Shown: piece after piece, positions 15,801 to 25,845 of the stretch | Layout of the letters: each line of letters opens with the position of its first letter | Numbering within the stretch: position 1 is the stretch's first letter | Origin: Chondrosia reniformis | Taxonomy: Eukaryota; Porifera; Demospongiae; Chondrillida; Chondrillidae | NCBI GenBank assembly: GCA_947172415.1 | Contig: OX359195.1 | Coordinates: 2,909,501-2,973,500, forward strand | Length of the DNA stretch: 64,000 nucleotides | Direction of reading: 5' to 3' | The notes under the pieces: model-generated | Told to the model about the DNA's origin: nothing | Database searches by the model: none | What the model saw: the letters and a program-made list of their open reading frames with translations, nothing else | Program-made: the position numbers and the translations under genes

Positions 15801-18800
15801 TGACTTTCAAAGTAATCCCATCGGCGTCTAGAATATGCAGGAGCCCCTGCAATCAGGTCCTTGCTTTCAGGGTTTCCATCAAGGCTGATAAACAACTGAC
15901 TTACATCATCAGATAAAATGTCAAAGGTGTAACGTCCACTTTCAGGAGGGACAAAGAAGCCACTCATTCGGTGCATGAAGTAAGTAGATTCATTTAGATC
16001 AGAAGGATAGCCGGTCTCTATCCAGGCTATGTCTGTGCTTCCACTTACATAACCAGGATCTGAGCTATCTAATGTAGCTAAATATAATAAATCCCATCGA
16101 AATCCTTCAAACCAAATTTCCCTTTTCAGTCCTCTGGAACCTACAGTGATCCAAAAGTAGCTACGTATATATGTATGCATAGATAACAGGTAGCTACAGC
16201 TGCATACTGCATACATACTGCTTAATGCATTATAATATAAAAGACTATTTCCAATATAGTAGAATCACAACAGTGTAGATATGGATATCACTGGGGCCAG
16301 GCAAAAGGATTCTGAGTAATTGAGACATCCTGATTTATAGATATACCTAAATCTCTTCACATTACAACACCTTTTAGAATTACATAAACATGAAAAGCAA
16401 TGAGTTGGTGTTGCTAATTCAAGTGACTATTGATCCTCACCTGGATAGTATTGTGTATCCTGAGGCTTTGGGCCACTAATGCACTCTATTTTACTGCTGC
16501 TGTAAGAGAGCACTTTGCACTCAATACCCCCAATTAGTACTTTGATATTATCTTCTCCTTGTGGATAAAACCCACGTCCTGATATGGTGATGACTGTTCC
16601 TCCTTCAACACTTCCCTCATTAGGCTCAACACTTAAAATTTCAGCATGTGTTTGATAAAGATAAGGCTTAAAACCATTAGCACTCAGACCAAGTCTATTG
16701 GGTAGGTATATTGAACTCCCTGTTGTCTCATGAATGTAATCAACAAAAAATGAATCTAATATAAACAAGAACAGCACATTAACATTTGAGATAAATAATC
16801 AGATTTACAGTTTTATTGGCATTTATTCAGAATTTAGTAATGTGTAGTTTTACAGTTAATTCTATCAATTTAGCTAATAGCAACAAGAAATTCAGTAATG
16901 GATATATGAATCAATAGATTACTACTGAGGAAGACCTACTTTGTACATACATACAGGTGGAAACATCTAAGTAGTCAATAAATGTAATGGGAAGCTTAAT
17001 ATAATATATATGTAGAGTGTTTTAGCCATTAGCAATCATTTACGTACGTAGATGCAAGTATAAATTACAAATGCTTGGTTACAGTATAAACTGCTAAAAT
17101 CCATTCATATAGGCACTATTGCATTAATACACAGGCAAGCATATTGTATCTACGTATGTCGGCATTACTCAACTGACCTATGGACTCCCCTATATTAGGT
17201 AAACAAGTAACATTTCCAGTATTATCGTCTTCTATAAAAGCAGGGTAATACTCAAGGCCTCCTTTGTCAACAGAGCACTTGTAATTTATTCCGGATGAAG
17301 ACAGTAGAATGCTATAAAAAATAAAAACATTCAAAAGTTAGAAGTAGGGACGGCAGTGCCTGCGACAGTGTCTAGCACTTCTGGGAAAAGTATTGAAACA
17401 AAACAGTGATCATATGGTAAGGATAACTATGGCACACTTAAATGTAATCACACCATCACTTCTATGTTTGGCCTCATCATGATACCCAGTGTAGAAGATG
17501 TGGAAAAATACACATACATATCTGGTAAACAAACACATCAGAAATGTTTTATAAAATATCAGTCTATCTGCAATAGTTTCATAAAGTATATATGTAGATG
17601 GCTATTAGCTAGTTTTATGTAGTAACTTAACACACATTCATATACTTCTTATTAAACTTACTCTTCCACGATATCTCCATCAGAATTTTCTTCATCTCTT
17701 TTGACAACATCCACAGTATACAGCCTTCCTTGAATCAAAATTGTTTCCCCAATAGGACCACTGGGAGTTATGTACCATAACTCTGGATTATTATAATTTC
17801 GATACTACAAAGAAGAGCCGATAAGTGTACATATGTATACAGTAGTTAAAAATGGAAACTTTAAAGCCTAGAGCTGTTAAAGCATCAGTGTTGATTCTAC
17901 CCCATCCACTCATGTGTCCTGAGGAGCCCAATGAGCTAATGGGTGGAACCAAAGTTTACTTAGCTGGAACCAGAGTCTCCTCTTAATGATGGTAGAGCCT
18001 TAAAGCCTTATAGAGCTGTTTTAGGACTCATCAGTATGGTAAACAATGAAAATCTGAGTGACTATTTTGCCAATAAGTACTCCCAAAAGCTAAAATGCTA
18101 TTAGTTTCCTTATCAGCAGATAAGGAGCATAGACAAAAATATGGCTGACCACTAAACATTGAAAAATAGAGGACTATAGCTCCTAATAACGATTTTAAGC
18201 TTTACAGTGTTATCATCATTTGACTCTGGATTGTACCCCACCTGTATCTCCTGAGAAGCACAATGAGCAATGGGGTTGATGTGACTATGGTGTTTACAGT
18301 ACAGCATAATGAATAACAACTACTTAGTTATTTACAAATTTAATAGGATATTTAATAATTGGAAAACAAACAGCATAAAACCAGCATAAAATTGAAAAGG
18401 AATAATACCAGCATGAAATTGCTTTATATATTTTGCACAACTGCACATATTTAGAATTTATATGTAATTAGGAAAGTTAACGTTAAAAATGGTTACTTCA
18501 TATCAACTGAACGTACATGAAATCTTCGTCTGTATTCTTCTGCCACATTACCATCAACGATTATTGTAATCCACACATCAGCATTACCACCAGTTGGACT
18601 GGGTCTGGATAAAAAATAGATGTATATACAGTCATGTATTCCCACTATTGAACTTAGACACTTACGGAGTGAAGCAGACAATTTGATCTGTATTTGAATA
18701 ATATGTTTCAACTGGACATTCCAAAGTCTGATCTTCATACACAAAATACACCTACAAGTCATTAGCAAATTTACTTGCTATATAATAGAAACAACCACAA

Positions 18801-20353
18801 CATGCAAGTATTTACCAAATATTTTTTCATAGCAAAGTATACAAACAAGTATACTTACACCTGTGATATAGGAGCATATATATATATATGCAAAAAAACT
18901 CTTACATAACCATCAGTTGCCTCTTTTCAGACATTTCTGTGGCTACATAGTCAGTTTATGGTAATACTTCCCAAATAGGGGCATATACGTATATTTGAAT
19001 GCGCTATATATCATGTAAAAATAATGTAAACATACGCACTCTCCCTTAGTGGAATGTGTGGGTTTCACTGCTATTTACATGTACAAAATTCAGTTACTGT
19101 TGTATGTAAAAGGAAGAAAAGCTGGCATGAAAATACCTTTTCATCCCAATTATGGGAAAACAGTCTATTTCTCCATAGCTTATATGCATACCAGCCATGT
19201 TATTAGTGTATTTTTTATGACCACAGGAGAACAGGAGGTTTAGTTTGATTTGCAAATTGCTTATATGCATACCAGCCATGTTATTAGTGTATTTTTTATG
19301 ACCACATGAGAACAGGAGGTTTAGTTTGATTTGCAAATTGCTAACCTTATTTCCAACATTGTCATTCCCTAGTGTAAAAGGGTCAGGACTGAAACGTCTT
19401 CCAGTTATAGTCAATCTGGTACCTCCACTGTAAGAGCCATACCATGGGGTCCTGCCAGACACAGCTGTGAAAAAAAAATAGAAACACCGTCTAATATCAG
19501 TTGAATTTCCCATATAAATGATAATTTGATAATAATTAGAAAACATTAGAAGGATAAATGTATACTAGTGCATACATGCAAAATGCAAGTATCCTCGCTG
19601 CTCATAATGCAGAGTATGCATGGGAACAGAGCACAAACAGGCAAAGGTCAATTTTGATGAATGTGTGCTTGGCAGTTCTGCTCATGAAGAACATTTAACC
19701 CCTGGTTGTGTTGGGTATACAGGTCTCCTTAAGAAGGAGAAGCTGCATGTAGTAGGCAAAGTGTAATAGATGTGCCACTAAATATATGTAACCAACCACT
19801 ACTGTTACATCTATGGTGCCACCGAAGCACTGATAAACTAAGAAAGCCTATAGCAAGAATGAGAGGGGTACCTAGGTATAACATGTAGTGAAGAAGCTTT
19901 GCAGTATTAGTACCTGTGTTGGTCAAATTAATTTCTTTCAGAGTATTTAGCAAGCAATTTATACAAAAGAAGGGAGGGCAAACATATTTAGCGCTCCAAA
20001 GTTCATTCTGGCACATATATAGTGTGGAATCATCTACATATTTTGTCATTTTCAAGGAGGGGGACAAATTGCCCCTTCTCCCCCCCCCCCCGAAAGAAAC
20101 CTTGGCTAGTGTTGGACACAATTTACAGCCTCTTTTCGATTCACTAGATACGTTGGTACACTCATGGTAACTCTAATCATCATAAACATATGTGGACCAC
20201 GCTGGACAAAGGAATAATACAGTAGTTGATAAATAGATTAAATAAAGTCTGTGTTACTCTCTTTTGTTCCTTTGCGTGATTATTGCATAGCAAAGAAGGC
20301 TTTTTGTTGACCTCAGCTTGCACAATTGAAATACTGACATATGTGTGACAGAT

Positions 20354-20384
<31 letters not shown>

Positions 20385-23300
20385 CAAAAATAAAGCTTAA
20401 GAGCTCAATAATAAGTTGTAAATACTTACCTGGAGGTGACGGAGGCTTAGGAATGTCAGGGGGTGGAGTCTCTGCTTTTTCTCCAGTTTGGGCTACAAGT
20501 GAAACATAGAGGGGAGATGCACATGAACAATGTATATTTGATGACTAGGTCACTTCCATTATACAACTATCCAGCTACTCTATTGTACCAAAATACAAGT
20601 AAAACATTAGTAAAATAGAATGGTAAAATAGAATGGTGTAAGCTCTACAAATACTTTAATAAAATACCCTTAGTGTACATATATAAGTAATTTATATCAA
20701 CCATTGGAACAAAACTTAAGGTGTACGTATATATCATCTAAACATAGTGACATGCACATGAACTTCACCTAGTTGATTGTTAAACTTATTCTAATAGAAG
20801 CAAGGCCCTTTAACATCAAAGTTATCTTAATGAGTATAATCCTGGAACTTATTCTAATAGAAGCAAGGTCCTTTAACATCAAAGTTGTCTTAATAAATAC
20901 AATCCTGGACGTTGTGTAAACAGTTATTGGCAGCTTTTCACTAAAAGTTCTGTTACACCATGCTAGTACGTGAGTCTCCCAAAAGTACAAAACACATGTT
21001 TATGGCTCAATTTTCAATACTAAATAGTAAGGGTAGACTTTGGTTCTATGATTGGATCTTTGACCTTAAGAGTTATGAGTGGGAGGGACAAATCCAGATT
21101 CTCATGTAATTCAGTAACAGAACAGTAATTTGATATTTGCCTACTTTATGCAGCACACCCACATACAGTCTTACCTGAGTGGGGATTGGGCAGAGTAATA
21201 GAAATTAATACCTATTAATACGTATGTGTTGGCAAAATATGAGGGAGGATAAAGGCATTTCCTGCATCATCTTCGCATGATGATACCATAAGATGTAATT
21301 ACACCTACATACCTAACTATTCATAGTTATATTTTGACAGTTTCATCTTTCAAATGATAAGTTTGATGCAATTAGAAGAAAACCTTATTCTATGTGTTAT
21401 TCAGTGTTAGTAATTATATAAACTAGTTTATATAATCTCTGGTATTTCATAACTCCAAAAATATTCTTAGGTTTATGTATTTAGTAACTGATGACTCCTA
21501 ACTTGATCCATATAAAAATACCTACGTATATACGTAGATTAAATATATATATATAGGATCACAGTAGCCTTCCAGAGCCCTTTCCACAGGAGTTGCACAA
21601 TCACAACTGTTGTGATAGACTAGGCTCATAGTTACTTCACACAAATACTGTTTACATAAAAATAAAACATTTTAAATGTCAGAAGTTTTTTCACATTGAT
21701 CACAGAAGTCTACTAGTAAACTAGTAAATTACACTACATCACATGTGAATGGGTTACAATATATGGATATTTGCAATTTAAAATCTGGAATTATTGCCTT
21801 AGGAATGTTATTAAATTCTTCAACTCTAGGGAGGGTACTGCTAAACATCTAAAACACTTTCTAACGTGGGATTAGGTGATAAACAACACCTTTGCATTGC
21901 ATGACATCAATTACAATGACTCTCTTTACACAATGACAGGAAGAATAAGTGACTACAAGGGAACACTGCAGGCATACGTATACATGGATCTTATTACAAG
22001 GTAAAACATTAAAACTGAATAGGAATACAATTATAACACTATAATATATATTAATATAATGTTCTTAAACACACTGTAAATAAAAGATTTATTTTGAGGT
22101 TTAAAAAGATTGCTTGACAAAATCAATATTACTAATTGACCAAAGGTATAAGCTCTATGTATATAATAGTTGCTGTTAGTCTCACTTTCACTACGATTAC
22201 AAGTCTTTCAAACCATCAATATAAAGTCTATGCAAATAGTTTTCTAAGAAATACGGATTTGAAATTGACGGCAGTCAATTAACCTAGCACAATGAACACT
22301 GTATGAACTTGTGATTAAAATGATTAAAGCTGACAACTAATATAAGAACCAGCAAGTAGTTCAAATTTGGTGACCCCTGGTGTCGCTCAATTTATTTCAC
22401 TCAACAAACTTGTTCATTCTTTGTGATCATCAAAATTTGAATACTGGATGTCATTTGCCACGTAAGTATATATCAAACCCATTAATTTGGTCTCAAGAAA
22501 CACTTTAAAAGGCATCATTGCATCAATCAGTTTCATACCAGCCTTTTACTAATCCTTTGGCATCAAACTGTATATATTGGGAATCAACATGTACAGATAC
22601 ATTTAATCACATACCTACATACCTACTTATAATTAATTACTCATGTTTTCCCATACATACTGTATGAATGTAACTTACACTATAAATTTTTACATGAAGA
22701 GGTGATTGTGCAGTATGCTATAGAGAGCTATAACTCACAACAAAGGTCTTCATAGCAATGTATATAACCACTGTCACAATTACTGCAAGTTGAGCCATCA
22801 ATATTTGGATCCTCTCCAGATATAGCTCCACTATATAATAAATAAGAAATTAGAGATTATTGCTCACTGATTGTATAATGTATGCTTTGGGCAACATTAA
22901 TGCTAAGTCTTCATATCATACTTTTCTATATAGATGCCATCCTTGTATAACATGAAATATTTGCATATATGTACAAAGAAGCAGTCTACATATTTTTCTT
23001 TGCTCGTAGTGAGTATAATTTATGTATAGACATTATGTAAGCTCACATTGGTGCATAGTGGCAGACAAGCAAGTACGATTCACTCCTAAAGTCCTCGGTG
23101 TTTTGTATCATTCCACACTTTGCAGCACCACAACCAACATGACTAGTCTCAGCCCATACCACCTGTGGTTTCACATGCATGTACGTAGGCAGGTAATTAT
23201 ATATTCAACAATATGTAGAGTATGTAGAGTATAAAAATAAGTTGCCTTTTATATACATTATTTACTTTTTGTTATACAAAAACATGTAGAAGAAACATTT

Positions 23301-24523
23301 AACACAAAGTAACACAAATTTGTGGATAAATTGCCTATACAGTATATTTTTATCAATCAATCAATGCCATAGTGAGGGGTCTTATCTCCAATGTAGGAGG
23401 TCACACTAATGTTACTCTAACTAAGGTTAAATACGTAGGTGAAACAAAATTTACAACCTTGTAAAATTTCAGGGGTGGCAGCAGAGGGGAGCTTAGCCCC
23501 CTCATTATGAAGCTTAGCCCAGCTCCCATTAATGAGACTTTCAGTAGTAGTAGTAGTGTTGTGGTATTAAAATATTTATTCCATGAAAGATGGAGCCCCG
23601 CCCTACTTTTAGGAGCCTATTATAAAGGGTATTAAATAATCTAACACACAATTTTTGTTACATACTACATCTATTTTAGAAAAAGACCTATAGGGAACCT
23701 AGTGAGAACTTTGGATGAGGAGACGAGAATTTTCTCCTTCTACTTCTCTTCTTCTCCACTGGGCCATACAACTGTTTCTGGGTATTTCAGCCTTTTACAT
23801 GTATATATGTCAAGTATGTAGTATTATGTTAATATGTGAAAACGTTCTGTATACAACAGCTTATAGGCCTTCCCACCCTGAAAAGTTATTTGTTTACCTA
23901 TACAGACAAATAATAATATATAAAGGCCTGGCAAAATAGTAGTTAATTGGAAATACATTGTGTATATAGCAATACCTGAAGATAGTACGTGCACTTATAG
24001 GCTTCCATAGCAGACAGTCCATCGCAACTTCCTCCATTTCCTTGAAATTCACTTTCCCCTTCCTCGAGTATTGTTCGGACTTCTGCTATCACAGCTTGAT
24101 TAGGATCATTGTAGCTAGCATGTAAATGTTCTCCGATTAAAACAGATAAAGCAGTTATTTCACGAGCTGTTGGTAAACTCGGCTGATGTACGCATTCCGA
24201 GGCATGGTTTTCAGCATTTGTAGCCAGTTCTTCAAGCCACGCCTGGTTTATATAAAGATATAGATATAACGGATTTTGCTTCTTTATAGCAAGAAACGAA
24301 TACAACTCAAAGTCAACCTGATTTCTAAAACCACATACAACTTTCTACCCTCGAACGGGCTCACCATTTGCTTCATATTGGATATCCCATTTCCTTCTGT
24401 CGCTGCCTTTTGTCGAAACTCGTTATGCAAATCGAGCAGACCTTGCATTGTAGCACTGTCCAGCATTCCACAGCTGACGTCGAGGAACGCTATAGCAAGC
24501 GCCAGAAGCATATAATGCCTCAT
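83..24523 (-). CDS. PKHD1L1: Fibrocystin-L (PKHD1L1)-like giant membrane protein with N-terminal CAP domain, 22 coding exons
   Basis: Exons in order: 24523-24365, 24242-23976, 23162-23047, 22830-22739, 20492-20430, 19464-19346, 18751-18666, 18604-18517, 17804-17662, 17311-17178, 16755-16441, 16140-15608, 15026-14870, 14033-13528, 13218-12885, 12741-12098, 11944-10654, 10574-7876, 7742-5129, 5001-1277, 880-306, 143-83. Every junction is GT..AG and phase-consistent; the total is 14,721 nt (4,906 residues plus TGA at 83-85). Architecture: signal peptide, CAP (~20-180), Cys-rich and Pro-rich linker, TIG domains, PA14 (~535-665), more TIG, a cupredoxin-like segment, TIG, G8, beta-helix repeats, Pro-rich stretch, second G8, second beta-helix, one membrane helix (~4774-4800) and a ~105-residue tail. 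Human PKHD1L1 is about 4,240 residues with the same order but, as I know the family, no CAP domain. Predicted type I surface protein. The TIG-to-tail part is secure; attachment of exons 1-4 is inferred from phases and the absence of another start. Confidence 0.85.
1277..5001 (-). CDS. PKHD1L1: PKHD1L1-like exon 20: rest of second G8 domain, beta-helix repeats, stalk with RKRR site
   Basis: A 3,725-nt exon, the largest in the gene, acceptor CTGTAG at 5003-5002 and donor after GGAG at 1277. It opens with the C-terminal half of the second G8 domain (VGSKAIGVFGELSMY), then a right-handed beta-helix region (HDGYNVGIGSSGTDYLHFEENIVHN and similar; quoted in pieces: YNVGIGSSGTDYLHF, ENIVHNQVGHSFWL) typical of the pectin-lyase-like part of fibrocystin-L. 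The C-terminal third is a Thr/Asn-rich extracellular stalk with many N-glycosylation sequons. A polybasic RKRR motif lies at 2441-2452, about 470 residues before the membrane helix, and could be a proprotein-convertase site. No frame interruption is seen. Confidence 0.9.
5129..7742 (-). CDS. PKHD1L1: PKHD1L1-like exon 19: end of first G8 domain, first beta-helix region, start of second G8
   Basis: A 2,614-nt exon, phase 0 in and phase 1 out. It begins with the second half of G8 domain 1 (CHKAEIILYGN, then GAKTLAVRHGTLDLHG, a typical G8 pattern), followed by parallel beta-helix repeats (RIEYVEVTHAGQAFRLGRYP, HFHLNGNVSGSYVRGCGIHH) as in fibrocystin-L and CEMIP/TMEM2 relatives. Near the end a proline-rich hinge (CIPPPPPPEPTLPPPPN) precedes the first half of G8 domain 2 (TWPGKVLPQEGDAVFINCSQ). 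The donor at 5128 interrupts the second G8 at the same structural point, after LYGN, as the exon 18/19 border interrupts the first. That suggests the G8-helix unit was duplicated together with its intron position. Confidence 0.92.
7876..10574 (-). CDS. PKHD1L1: PKHD1L1-like exon 18: cupredoxin-like segment, TIG domains, first half of G8 domain 1
   Basis: A 2,699-nt exon. The acceptor (ATTGCAG) is at 10577-10575, so the ATG at 10662 with its hydrophobic leader is intronic and not a start. The exon opens with a Trp-rich cupredoxin-like segment (VGDTVTWSWDYSQIG; GSFKYRFDIVGIYHYK) that also occurs in PKHD1L1. Then come at least four TIG/IPT domains with the GG-T-hydrophobic-G-GF signature: SSVSILGGAILTVDGYGFSG, VGSTAGGTEITLYGGGFSD, EGSFAGQSELVITGKGFDP and QGGSAGGTHIVVKGQGLDS. 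It ends with G8 domain 1 (VYTWNGSRLPEEGSFVIVPK). A linker near residue ~2,000 carries dibasic clusters (KGKRS, PKKRN), so a further processing site is possible. Confidence 0.92.
10654..11944 (-). CDS. PKHD1L1: PKHD1L1-like exon 17: block of TIG/IPT domains
   Basis: A 1,291-nt exon with acceptor TATATAG (11947-11945) and donor after CTTTG at 10654. It encodes several extracellular TIG/IPT beta-sandwiches with clear signatures: SGGSAGTIVTILGEGFSSD, SGSHGGGTVITLTGNGFPD and YGSILGGTQLTLAGKGFPV. Paired cysteines follow each strand pair (for example KAVCEITSINSSTIMC). Several N-glycosylation sequons are present. TIG arrays fill the N-terminal half of fibrocystin-L and are thought to form an extended ectodomain. 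Confidence 0.92.
12098..15026 (-). CDS. PKHD1L1: PKHD1L1-like exons 13-16: region between PA14 and the main TIG array
   Basis: Four exons: 15026-14870, 14033-13528, 13218-12885 and 12741-12098, phases 1, 0, 1 and 0 at their ends, all matching their partners. The translation has no simple domain name, but this part of PKHD1L1 lies between PA14 and the second TIG array. Visible features are Cys pairs (SCDSLPCCYNVTINGT), an aromatic-rich stretch (HRILQIYFYSTNNEFWIDE) and a region with CGEECVSVEHVILGS. Intron 13/14 (14034-14869) is about 840 bp and shows no coding potential. The assignment rests on reading-frame continuity and position. Confidence 0.82.
15105..15451. repeat. Dispersed repeat family R2 with terminal snap-back hairpin (intronic copy)
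   Basis: Intron copy of a dispersed element. The part at 15105-15225 (GAAGTTAGAAGTGGGG... GGTAAGGCTAACCATACAG) recurs at 17335-17445, 43190-43290, 43693-43795 and, inverted, 44995-45090. It is followed by a hairpin at 15398-15451, where TGTTTGGGTGCATCATCAT pairs with ATGATGATGTACTCAAACA across a 13-nt loop. No coding capacity, so probably a MITE-like non-autonomous element. Confidence 0.6.
15608..16140 (-). CDS. PKHD1L1: PKHD1L1-like exon 12: PA14 domain
   Basis: A 533-nt exon in phase 1, acceptor CTGTAG (16143-16141) and donor at 15607. It encodes almost exactly one PA14 beta-barrel: REIWFEGFRWDLLYL, SGFFVPPESGRYTFDILSDD, VSQLFISLDGNPESK, LEGGKSYYLEALHIQGGG and PYSLYLGAKFH. PA14 is a predicted carbohydrate-binding or adhesive module. 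PKHD1 and PKHD1L1 both carry one between TIG domains, so its place here supports the family call. The ATG that opens the longer frame at 16216 is intronic. Confidence 0.9.
16441..19464 (-). CDS. PKHD1L1: PKHD1L1-like exons 6-11: first TIG/IPT domains
   Basis: Exons 19464-19346, 18751-18666, 18604-18517, 17804-17662, 17311-17178 and 16755-16441. Exon 6 gives the first TIG signature (YGSYSGGTRLTITGRRFSPD); exons 7 and 8 finish it (ECPVETYYSNTDQIVCFTP, then a beta strand ending YRRRFH). Exon 8 uses the donor CAT|GTACGT at 18516 rather than the later GTAACC, because only that keeps phase with exon 9. Exons 9-10 carry a second TIG (SGPIGETILIQGRLYT). Exon 11 carries a third (NEGSVEGGTVITISGRGFYP with GIECKVLSYSSSKIEC). 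Exons here are small, unlike the giant downstream exons. Confidence 0.87.
17335..17445. repeat. Dispersed repeat family R2, intronic copy
   Basis: Matches the R2 sequence at 15105-15225 (GTTAGAAGTAGGGACGGCAG, then ATATGGTAAGGATAACTATG) with scattered differences. It lies in the intron between exons 9 and 10 of the PKHD1L1-like gene. Confidence 0.55.
19180..19341. repeat. Perfect 81-bp tandem duplication next to a splice donor
   Basis: Copy 1 is 19180-19260 and copy 2 is 19261-19341; I see one mismatch (ACAGGAG versus ACATGAG). The second copy ends four bases from the exon 6 donor of the PKHD1L1-like gene. The near identity points to a recent duplication. Confidence 0.85.
20350..20390. repeat. 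CATA microsatellite
   Basis: Runs of CATA and TA repeats in the intron upstream of exon 6. A C-tract lies nearby at about 20080-20091. Confidence 0.8.
20430..20492 (-). CDS. PKHD1L1-like exon 5: proline-rich linker exon
   Basis: A 63-nt exon with a clean acceptor (CTTGTAG) and a strong donor (CCAG|GTAAGT). In the phase demanded by both neighbours it reads SQTGEKAETPPPDIPKPPSP and joins the Cys-rich end of the CAP part to the first TIG domain. It is supported only by splice signals, phase agreement (phase 1 on both sides) and its linker-like composition. It is the exon on which the CAP-fibrocystin fusion depends. Confidence 0.6.
20493..22738. other. Long gap between CAP exons and TIG exons
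   Basis: About 2.2 kb without a convincing open frame or an alternative start with a signal peptide for the TIG protein. It contains the 63-bp tandem repeat and AT-rich sequence. It is either the longest intron of the fused gene or the spacer between two genes. Confidence 0.5.
20783..20908. repeat. 63-bp tandem duplication
   Basis: Two adjacent copies (20783-20845 and 20846-20908) starting AACTTATTCTAATAGAAGCA and ending AATCCTGGA, with a few substitutions. They lie in the 2.2-kb gap between exons 4 and 5. Confidence 0.75.
22739..24523 (-). CDS. Exons 1-4: signal peptide and CAP (SCP/CRISP) domain
   Basis: Exon 1 (24523-24365) starts with a signal peptide (MRHYMLLALAIAFLDVSCG) and the first CAP helix (LLDLHNEFRQKA). 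Exon 2 (24242-23976) continues AWLEELATNAENHASECVH and IGEHLHASYN. Exon 3 (23162-23047) carries VVWAETSHVGCGAAKCG and YLLVCHYAP, the two CAP signature regions. Exon 4 (22830-22739) adds a Cys-rich tail, CSNCDSGYIHCYEDLC. Phases 0, 0, 2 and 1 agree. In the CAP-1 signature, usually GHYTQVVW, the His is replaced (TYYLQVVW). Exon 4 read through its donor would stop after LCCEL, so a free-standing secreted CAP protein of ~215 residues is the alternative to fusion with the downstream TIG gene. Confidence 0.88.
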
Positions 24524-24580
24524 AGCTTCGTACTTTTGTAAAATTGATCTAGTCCCTTAAACGCGGCGGTATAGACTTGC

Positions 24581-24586
24581 TATATA
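24581..24586 (-). promoter_or_regulatory. Candidate TATA box of the CAP/PKHD1L1-like gene
   Basis: On the minus strand a GTTATATAGC motif lies about 58 nt upstream of the start codon at 24523. Spacing would allow a short 5' UTR. It is only a motif match in AT-rich DNA. Confidence 0.3.
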
Positions 24587-25669
24587 ACTGTAAATCTTCA
24601 ATGAAGCTGGAAAGCAAGTAAATGGTGCAGCTATTATATAGACAATGTTGTAATATCTGGTTTCACGTGTTTCTACTCCCCCAACTAGACACTATGGAAA
24701 CAGGCAAACATAAGACATCCAAATTCCACATTTCATCGAATTCGTATTCCATTCAACAGTCAATAGGGATGCACTGCTATACACATTTGTGCTACTCATT
24801 AGTTTGTATCTAAGCTGTTTAATGTACAGTTATTTGTAGAACCACAGTGTGTAAACAAATAAACTACAGACATTCAGGAACGTATCATTTTTCTATGAAT
24901 TAGGCCTTTGAGCTGTAAACTAGTTAATGTCTACCAAGGAGTTTATACTCAATAAAACAGATCCGTTCCTCATAGATTGATCATAAGGTATGACCAACCT
25001 AGTCAAGTAAACCCTTTACATTAAATTTTGATATTTGAATTTTGCCCATTTAGATATAACATTTCTAATGCCCCACTTACGTAACATATGGTGTCTTTAT
25101 CTCATCACTACAGTAAATCAGGTATTCCACGATCTGTAACAATTCGTTTAACATTACATTTGTACAACAACAAACAAAAGGATACAAAAACTTGACATTT
25201 AGTGAATCGGCTTTTGTCTATCAGCTTATAGGTAAACAATCAGTTATTAGTAAAAGACAATATGAGTTAGTTTGTTAAGAATTCTCTTTTATCCACAATT
25301 TACATATATGCAAGATTGCTAATGTGGTACATATACTTACATAAACTAGATTTACTTAAATCAGTATAGATTCAATGACATCACAAACCTTTAACCCCAA
25401 ACCTAACAGCTATAGGATAACCTAAGGATAGTACTTCAATTTTCCAAAAGGTTCAATGATCTGTATAATATTTTCTCAGAATGGTGGTTTTATGACTTAA
25501 CAAGGTATACATCTGTACACACCCACCCACTTCCTCTACCCCTTCATGCTAAGGATACTTCATCACAAATCAGGAATGCTTTGACACATTCATCTGATCA
25601 AATATAAATTTAAAGGTTTCAACGAAATATATGTCATGAGATGGCATTTAAGCCAGCTGGAAACTCTAA

Positions 25670-25845
25670 AGCTTATAATGCATGTCCAGTGGAGCAGAAA
25701 AAGGGAGAGAAGAAAAGAAGGAAGAAACGCAGACTCCTGTATCTTAATCCAAAGCTCTCTTCAGGTTTAATTCCCTATAGGCTTTTTAACAGAATAGGAA
25801 TAGCATGTAGGAAAATGGTGTATTAGATTTTTCATGCAACTACTT
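25670..25845 (+). repeat. Dispersed repeat family R1 (purine-rich, conserved tail)
   Basis: A purine-rich stretch (AGAGAAGAAAAGAAGGAAG) is followed by a conserved tail containing CTCTCTTCAGGTTTAATTCC and CATGTAGGAAAATGGTGTA. The same order recurs at 27055-27225 and 54345-54490, with an inverted partial copy near 23690-23775. The small open frame here is part of the repeat. Confidence 0.6.

Noticed and set aside
19729..20170. Overlapping frames on both strands (130 and 84 codons) in the intron upstream of exon 6.
   Set aside because: They include a C-tract and repeats and have no recognisable product; neither provides a signal peptide for the TIG gene.
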